Source of the DNA: an uncultured Collinsella sp.
Lineage (GTDB): Bacteria > Actinomycetota > Coriobacteriia > Coriobacteriales > Coriobacteriaceae
Direction of reading: 5' to 3'
DNA: 6,035 nucleotides
NCBI GenBank assembly: GCA_958446785.1
Contig: CAUCXP010000099.1
Span: 1-6,035, forward strand
Position 1 is the stretch's first letter. Every line of letters starts with the position of its first letter. The notes beneath the pieces were generated by a model. The model saw only the letters and a program-made list of their open reading frames with translations. It had not been told where the DNA came from and did not search any database. The translations under genes were made by a program, and so were the position numbers. This document shows positions 1 to 6,035 of the stretch, piece after piece.

Positions 1-764
1 AGCGAAGGGAGTATGTATTGCACGGCGATATGGCTGGCGAATTGCGTGATGCGGTGCGTCATGCTCTCGTGGTCGCTTACCGTGAGATAGGCGGCAAAGC
101 CGGGGTGAATGCGGGCACAGTACGGCGTGCCGATGACGATGACCGGGACATGTCGACTGCTAAGGATCGGCAAGATCTCCTTGAGGTTGGGGGCAAGGCC
201 GCTGTAGGAGATGATGATTGCCACATGGTCGGGACCCGAGGCGAGCGCCGTGCGCACCTGCGGCTCGACGCTGTCGTGGCACGTCGCGCTTTTGCCGGCG
301 GAAAGCAGGCGATCGCGGAACATTCCCGCTGGATACAGGTTATGCGAGCCCGTGTAGATGTCCACGGTGCCGGCGCGCATGATGAGCTTGGCGGCGTGGT
401 CGAGCTGTGCAGGGTCGAGCAGCTCCTGCGTTTCGGCCAAGGTGGTCTGGTAGAGCCCCTCCATGCGCTCCATCACCTGCGCAGGGGTGGAGGTGGCATC
501 GAAGGGAAAGTTGATGTCCACGTCGCGCCGGTTGCCCGCCTCGGTCGCCTGGCGGATGAGCTCGACCTTGAGGTCTTTGAATCCCTCGAGGCCGAGCTTT
601 TTGCAAAAGCGGTGCACGCTCGCGACCGAAACGTTGGCGCGCGCGGCAAATTCCTTAATGGAAAGCCCACGCACATCCTCGCCCATGGCGAGGGCCGTTC
701 GCCCAAGTTGTTGCTCGGTGGGGGTGAGGCTTTTGCCCTGCGTGATCTTCCGCCTGATATCCAT
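1..764 (-). CDS. RpiR/MurR-family transcriptional regulator (HTH + SIS), 3'-truncated
   Basis: Reading the minus strand from ATG at 764 gives 254 residues with no stop before the window edge; the family is usually about 280-290 residues, so roughly 30 C-terminal residues are missing. Residues 1-75 form the RpiR-type helix-turn-helix: LTPTEQQLG (13-21), then LSIKEFAARANVSVASVHRF (34-53) and CKKLGLEGFKDLK, the family's typical recognition-helix region. Residues about 115-250 are a SIS sugar-phosphate-binding domain, with VDIYTGSH (134-141), VAIIISYSG (181-189) and VPVIVIGT (206-213) as its alternating strands and loops. Such regulators usually repress sugar or amino-sugar catabolic genes and respond to a phosphosugar. 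The start is set by AGGAG at 769-773, four bases upstream, and by the canonical N-terminus; the frame stays open further upstream but that extension looks non-coding. The gene follows the GH106-like gene on the same strand after 272 bases. Its ligand cannot be read from the sequence. Confidence 0.93.
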   Translation of the reverse strand, partial: MDIRRKITQGKSLTPTEQQLGRTALAMGEDVRGLSIKEFAARANVSVASVHRFCKKLGLEGFKDLKVELIRQATEAGNRRDVDINFPFDATSTPAQVMERMEGLYQTTLAETQELLDPAQLDHAAKLIMRAGTVDIYTGSHNLYPAGMFRDRLLSAGKSATCHDSVEPQVRTALASGPDHVAIIISYSGLAPNLKEILPILSSRHVPVIVIGTPYCARIHPGFAAYLTVSDHESMTHRITQFASHIAVQYILPS

Positions 765-786
765 ATGGCTCCTATGCGTTTGCGTC

Positions 787-811
787 GCGATAAACCAATC
801 ATAGCGATAAA
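787..811 (-). repeat. TTTATCGC direct repeat upstream of rpiR, possible operator
   Basis: On the minus strand the octamer TTTATCGC occurs twice, at 804-811 and 787-794, with start-to-start spacing of 17 bases. The copies flank a TATGAT box (798-803) and end 23 bases before the rpiR start codon. The position, between a presumed promoter and the ribosome-binding site, suits an autoregulatory operator, but the two copies alone do not prove binding. The low local GC would by itself raise the chance of such repeats. Confidence 0.35.
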
Positions 812-999
812 TAAAACGTTCGGCTTGGCTGGGAGTTTTGGTCCGCCGGTCTATGAACGACGGACCGCTCGACGCTGCGCGGGCCCTTGGCACGGCACCT
901 TGGGCTTCAATCGTCGGGCGCGTGCGGAAGCACACATCCCTCCTCTTTCGGCCCAATTTGCCGCACCAGGGGCCCGCTCGCTGTTGTGGGCTCAACATA

Positions 1000-1030
1000 G
1001 GGCGCTGTCCTTGTTGGGCCGTTTGCGCCC
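1000..1030 (-). repeat. Inverted repeat just after the GH106-like stop codon (weak terminator candidate)
   Basis: Six-base arms GGGCGC (1025-1030, read on the minus strand) and GCGCCC (1000-1005) face each other across a 19-base loop, starting six bases past the TAA at 1037-1039. The stem is short, the loop long, and TATGTTG rather than a T-run follows. It could form a stem in the mRNA tail, but as an intrinsic terminator it is poor, and read-through into rpiR remains possible. Confidence 0.2.
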
Positions 1031-1036
1031 GGGGCG

Positions 1037-3628
1037 TTACCCGAGCACGCGTACGGGCCCCAAGAGGCCGCTGGGATCGGAGGGCTCGGTCATGCCGAAC
1101 ATGTCGGGGACGGCGTGGTCGAGGGTGTTGATGATATCGATCGTAAGCGCGTGCTCGCCGGCTAAAAGTGCGGCGGCCTCAAAGCGGTAAGGCGGACAGA
1201 TGCGGGTGCCGAGGGATTTGCCGTCGAGGGTGACGGTTGCGGTCTCAAAGACCTCGCCAAGGTCGATGACGGTGCGGGTGGCCGCTTCGCCCAGGACAAA
1301 GGAGGCCCGGTAGCGGAATGTGCCGGCCTTGCCGGGGAACTCGGCCGAGGAAAGGTCGTGCAGGTCTGCAAGCTCAACAGACTCGCCAAAGGCATCGGTG
1401 CCAGGGGCGGAGAAGGCAACCGCCCAGGGCCCGTCGACGCATGTGGCTTCGTCTTCGGCGGTTGCCACAGCAACGGAACCTGTAGCCCTAAGGACCACGA
1501 TGCAGCTCTCGTAGGGAGCCAGCTCGAGCGTGCCGTCAAAGGCGGCGGGCTCGGTGCCGTTGAGCAGGTCGAGGCGCGCGCCTGCAACGGGTGTGCCGTC
1601 GGCAAGCGCAATCTGAGTGGAGATACCCTGCTTGGGATGCTCGTTGACGAGCATCAGATAGCTCTCGCCCGTCCGCTCGTAGCGCAGTGCGCGCAGCCGG
1701 GGCTGGGTCTCGGCACAAACCACGGTCTGCATGCCGGCGCCGGCAAGTGTGTCTGCGAGCTCGGAGGTCGCCAGGAGCTTGATGTCGGCGACCGCGGCTG
1801 CATCCAGGGAGGCAAAGCCCTCGCGGCCTGCAGTGTCACCGTCGTAGCGCTTGTTCGGCAACTCATCCAGCGCGTACACGGCAACACCTGCGGCTGCGGC
1901 GCGCGCGGCAAAGTCGAGCACGGCTCCGCCGACAAACTCGGCTCCGGGCATCACCAGGCAGCGGTATGCCTGGCCGTTCACGCTAAAGCCGCTACCGTCT
2001 GCGGTAATTTCAACGGCATAGCGCCCTGCGTCCTCAAATGCCTCTGCCGGCACGATGTCAAAGTCGACCTGCGCGCGCATAAGCTCGGAGGCGGCATGCT
2101 GCATAAAGTTCGCCTTGCCTGCCCACTCGGCGTCCGCATGGTAGAGAAGCGCCACCGGGGTCGTTGCGCGCCCGCCGCTCAGCAGGCTCGCCGTACGGTT
2201 CATGTAGCTCATGAGCTGCCCAAAATGTGCAAACTGGGGGTTTTGGCCATGCGCATAGAAATGCGGCGGGCAGTCCCAGTCGGGGAAGGCGGCCATGCTA
2301 AAGGCATGCGGCACAAACCAATTGACGCCGCGCACCAAAAAGTGATCGGCGATCCACTTCATCTCGCGTAGGCCTTCGTGCCATCCAAATGCGCCAAAGA
2401 CCTCGGCCATGCAGCGCCCCTGCTTTTTGGGGTCGAGGTGTGCTGCCGAGGAGCCCAGCTTGGGCAGCACGTAGTTATAGAACTCGAGGTTCCACACGCC
2501 GCGTCCGTAGCTGTGAAGGCCGCGGTCCATGCCGGGTACCAGCTGGTTGATCACGATGTCGACGCCCGCCATGTCCTGACCGCCCACGGCGCGGAAGTAG
2601 TGCCCGGCGCCCACGCCCAGGCGCGCGTGGCAGTCCTTGTCCTCGATAACGTGGCCGATGTACTGCACGCCGCGCGCGCGGCACCAGTCGCCGAGCTGGT
2701 CGCAGAAACACTCCTTATAGAGGGTGCTTGCGATGTCCATATAGACGTGGCGTACGTGCGCGCCGGCCGGCTCGCGGTCCCACAGGTGCGGGAGCTCGGC
2801 CAGGTAGCGCTCGCCCAGTGCCGCGCGTAGGCGACGCTCAAGCTCGGCCGACCAGGGTAGGGGCGCGGTGGCCTTGCCGATGAGCGTGTCCGAGATGCCA
2901 TCGGGGCCCGTGGTGCCCTTCTCGTTGGCAAATCCGGGCTCATCGGAGAAAAAGCCCAGGATCGTCTTGCCAAACTCATCGCCCAGATGCTCAAAATGCG
3001 GCTCGTAGACAGCATCGATGAGCTGCGCCACCGAGGCGCGGTCGACCATATTGATGTAGTCCTCGTTGTAGGAGGTCTTGCCGCTCGTGAATATCACGCA
3101 TGCCTGCGTGAGGCCCGCAGGTGCATCGAAGACCAGGCGGCTGGGGTTGCCGTCTGCATCGTCGAATACTCGGTAAGCGACGTCGACGGGGCTGCCGTCC
3201 TGCATAAATGTCACGCCGTAGAAGCGCTCCGTTTTGTCGAGCATGTTGGCGAGCGCGATGCTCGCGGCGGACGTGGGGCCCACGATGTCGAACGTGCGGT
3301 GCGTGAGCACGATCTTGCGGAGCTCGGGCACGGCTTCCTTGGCGGCGCCGTTGGCAAAGCCCGTGGGGAAGTGCGCGTCGTCCAAGATCCAGAGCTTAAG
3401 GCCCAGCTGCTTGCACTCGTCAATGACAAAGCGCAAGTCGCGCCACCAGCCCTCGCCGCAAAAATCGGGGTGTGGGCGGCTTTCGAGACAGACCTCGTGG
3501 ATGTCGGCGCCGGCGATCTTTTCCAGATACTCGGCAATGGTCTTATGGCTCTCGCCCTTCATCCACAAAAACGGAAGCACGTGGTTGTCGTATGTGCCCT
3601 CGAGCACCTGCTGATAGTACGCGGTCAT
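1037..3628 (-). CDS. Cytoplasmic glycoside hydrolase, GH106-like (alpha-L-rhamnosidase-type), 863 aa
   Basis: Predicted intracellular glycosidase. Residues about 10-480 look like the catalytic barrel: ESRPHPDF (49-56) and WILDDAHFPTG (80-90) are the N-terminal strand-loop motifs seen in large GH106-type proteins, FFSDEPGF (226-233) carries an acidic D229/E230 pair, GHVIED (325-330) and CMAEVFGAFGW (406-416) carry E329 and E409, and VNWFVPHAFS (435-444) follows. E230, E329 and E409 are candidate active-site acids. Residues about 487-600 resemble the Rossmann-like (GH42 trimerisation-type) domain. Residues about 725-863 form a GH2-type jelly-roll ending in SGLLGPVRVLG. There is no signal peptide or membrane segment. 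The start at 3628 is fixed by AAGGAGG four bases upstream; the open frame continues 153 codons further, but that stretch crosses the promoter region and runs antisense to araC. It is transcribed divergently from araC. The true substrate is uncertain: family-level similarity suggests terminal rhamnosides, but many members of this group are uncharacterised. Confidence 0.85.
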   Translation of the reverse strand: MTAYYQQVLEGTYDNHVLPFLWMKGESHKTIAEYLEKIAGADIHEVCLESRPHPDFCGEGWWRDLRFVIDECKQLGLKLWILDDAHFPTGFANGAAKEAVPELRKIVLTHRTFDIVGPTSAASIALANMLDKTERFYGVTFMQDGSPVDVAYRVFDDADGNPSRLVFDAPAGLTQACVIFTSGKTSYNEDYINMVDRASVAQLIDAVYEPHFEHLGDEFGKTILGFFSDEPGFANEKGTTGPDGISDTLIGKATAPLPWSAELERRLRAALGERYLAELPHLWDREPAGAHVRHVYMDIASTLYKECFCDQLGDWCRARGVQYIGHVIEDKDCHARLGVGAGHYFRAVGGQDMAGVDIVINQLVPGMDRGLHSYGRGVWNLEFYNYVLPKLGSSAAHLDPKKQGRCMAEVFGAFGWHEGLREMKWIADHFLVRGVNWFVPHAFSMAAFPDWDCPPHFYAHGQNPQFAHFGQLMSYMNRTASLLSGGRATTPVALLYHADAEWAGKANFMQHAASELMRAQVDFDIVPAEAFEDAGRYAVEITADGSGFSVNGQAYRCLVMPGAEFVGGAVLDFAARAAAAGVAVYALDELPNKRYDGDTAGREGFASLDAAAVADIKLLATSELADTLAGAGMQTVVCAETQPRLRALRYERTGESYLMLVNEHPKQGISTQIALADGTPVAGARLDLLNGTEPAAFDGTLELAPYESCIVVLRATGSVAVATAEDEATCVDGPWAVAFSAPGTDAFGESVELADLHDLSSAEFPGKAGTFRYRASFVLGEAATRTVIDLGEVFETATVTLDGKSLGTRICPPYRFEAAALLAGEHALTIDIINTLDHAVPDMFGMTEPSDPSGLLGPVRVLG

Positions 3629-3632
3629 GGAT

Positions 3633-3639
3633 CCTCCTT
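3633..3639 (-). promoter_or_regulatory. Ribosome-binding site of the GH106-like gene
   Basis: The minus strand reads AAGGAGG, an almost perfect anti-16S match, four bases before ATG at 3628. It decides the start against the much longer open frame upstream, whose first ATG (at 4087) lies inside the divergent araC gene. Confidence 0.85.
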
Positions 3640-3667
3640 GGCTCGATCGATCTGCTGCATAGCACAG

Positions 3668-3696
3668 ATTATGGACGCGTCGGCGCGTTCTGTTAA
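3668..3696 (-). promoter_or_regulatory. Sigma70-like promoter of the GH106-like gene
   Basis: On the minus strand TTAACA (3691-3696, five of six to TTGACA) is followed after exactly 17 bases by CATAAT (3668-3673, five of six to TATAAT). Transcription would begin near 3661, giving a leader of about 33 bases that contains the strong ribosome-binding site. This is the best promoter match I found in the window. The spacer contains the 8-base palindrome GACGCGTC (3674-3681). Confidence 0.65.
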
Positions 3697-3699
3697 TAT
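3672..3699 (+). promoter_or_regulatory. Possible araC promoter overlapping the divergent promoter
   Basis: On the plus strand TGGACG (3672-3677) and TAATAT (3694-3699) lie 16 bases apart, each four of six to consensus. Transcription would start near 3706, leaving a leader of about 37 bases. It is weaker than the opposing promoter and occupies the same DNA: each promoter's -10 overlaps the other's -35. Confidence 0.4.
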
Positions 3700-3742
3700 C
3701 TGAATCACGACGAACTATGACCAAATCAACGATTGGCAAGCC

Positions 3743-6035
<2,293 letters not shown>

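Larger units (their letters stand above)
765..1036. other. Intergenic region between rpiR and the GH106-like gene, no convincing gene
   Basis: This 272-base gap separates two genes on the minus strand. The part next to rpiR (about 787-820) is clearly AT-rich against a GC-rich background and probably holds the rpiR promoter; a TATGAT box on the minus strand (798-803) is a possible -10, but I find no good -35 at the right distance. The rest is GC-rich. It contains two weak inverted repeats (840-845 with 861-866, and 1000-1005 with 1025-1030), neither followed by a T-run. Small frames exist on both strands, but none has good start context together with recognisable protein character. Confidence 0.6.

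Noticed and set aside
840..866. Inverted repeat GGTCCG/CGGACC as a terminator
   Set aside because: The arms are only six bases with a 15-base loop, and neither strand has a T-run after the stem.
18..1190. A 390-codon plus-strand open frame
   Set aside because: It lies antisense to rpiR, spans the intergenic gap and runs into the 3' end of the GH106-like gene. The product has no recognisable domain; high GC keeps antisense frames open.
1358..2371. A 337-codon plus-strand open frame
   Set aside because: It lies entirely inside the GH106-like gene on the opposite strand, and its protein is low in recognisable structure and rich in His, Gly, Ala and Cys, as is typical of GC-rich shadows.
3645..3652. 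GATCGATC palindrome in the GH106-like leader as an operator
   Set aside because: An eight-base palindrome is expected by chance fairly often and has no second copy at a meaningful distance.
2987..3703. A 238-codon plus-strand open frame ending in the divergent control region
   Set aside because: It is antisense to the N-terminal catalytic motifs of the GH106-like enzyme, has no ribosome-binding site and no family resemblance.
3704..3732. ATCACGA and ATCAACGA about 21 bases apart as AraC-type half-sites
   Set aside because: The spacing is attractive, but the match needs a gap and only four bases align without one.

Overview
The window is a GC-rich, gene-dense stretch of bacterial chromosome holding carbohydrate-use genes. 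High GC, strong purine-rich ribosome-binding sites, an AraC/RpiR regulator pair and an AscB-like phospho-beta-glucosidase beside a cytoplasmic GH106-like glycosidase fit a gut Coriobacteriia lineage such as Collinsella. That placement is an inference from gene style; there is no rRNA or marker gene here to confirm it.

Layout, left to right. (1) Positions 1-764, minus strand: an RpiR/MurR-family sugar-phosphate-sensing repressor, cut at its C-terminus by the window edge. (2) 765-1036: a 272-base gap without a convincing gene, AT-rich just upstream of rpiR, with a repeated TTTATCGC motif. (3) 1037-3628, minus strand: an 863-residue intracellular glycoside hydrolase resembling GH106 (alpha-L-rhamnosidase-type) proteins. 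It has a catalytic-barrel region, a Rossmann-like middle region and a C-terminal GH2-type jelly-roll. (4) 3629-3742: a 114-base divergent control region with two overlapping, opposed sigma70-like promoters. (5) 3743-4735, plus strand: a 330-residue AraC-family regulator with an N-terminal cupin. (6) 4736-4905: a 170-base gap with a TGCAGCGC direct repeat spaced one helical turn apart. (7) 4906-6035, plus strand: a GH1 6-phospho-beta-glucosidase, cut by the window edge exactly after its predicted nucleophile glutamate.

Working model (inference): the divergent AraC regulator senses a glycoside or a breakdown product and controls the GH106-like enzyme, and perhaps the GH1 gene. The GH1 enzyme hydrolyses beta-glucosides that a PTS has phosphorylated on import, and RpiR adds a sugar-phosphate-responsive layer. 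Neither a PTS nor any other transporter lies in the window; one would be expected just outside it. Both hydrolases lack signal peptides, so both should act on imported sugars. I see no mobile element, CRISPR array, tRNA or rRNA. The large GH106-like enzyme of uncertain substrate is the least described component; the rest is a fairly ordinary sugar-use locus.
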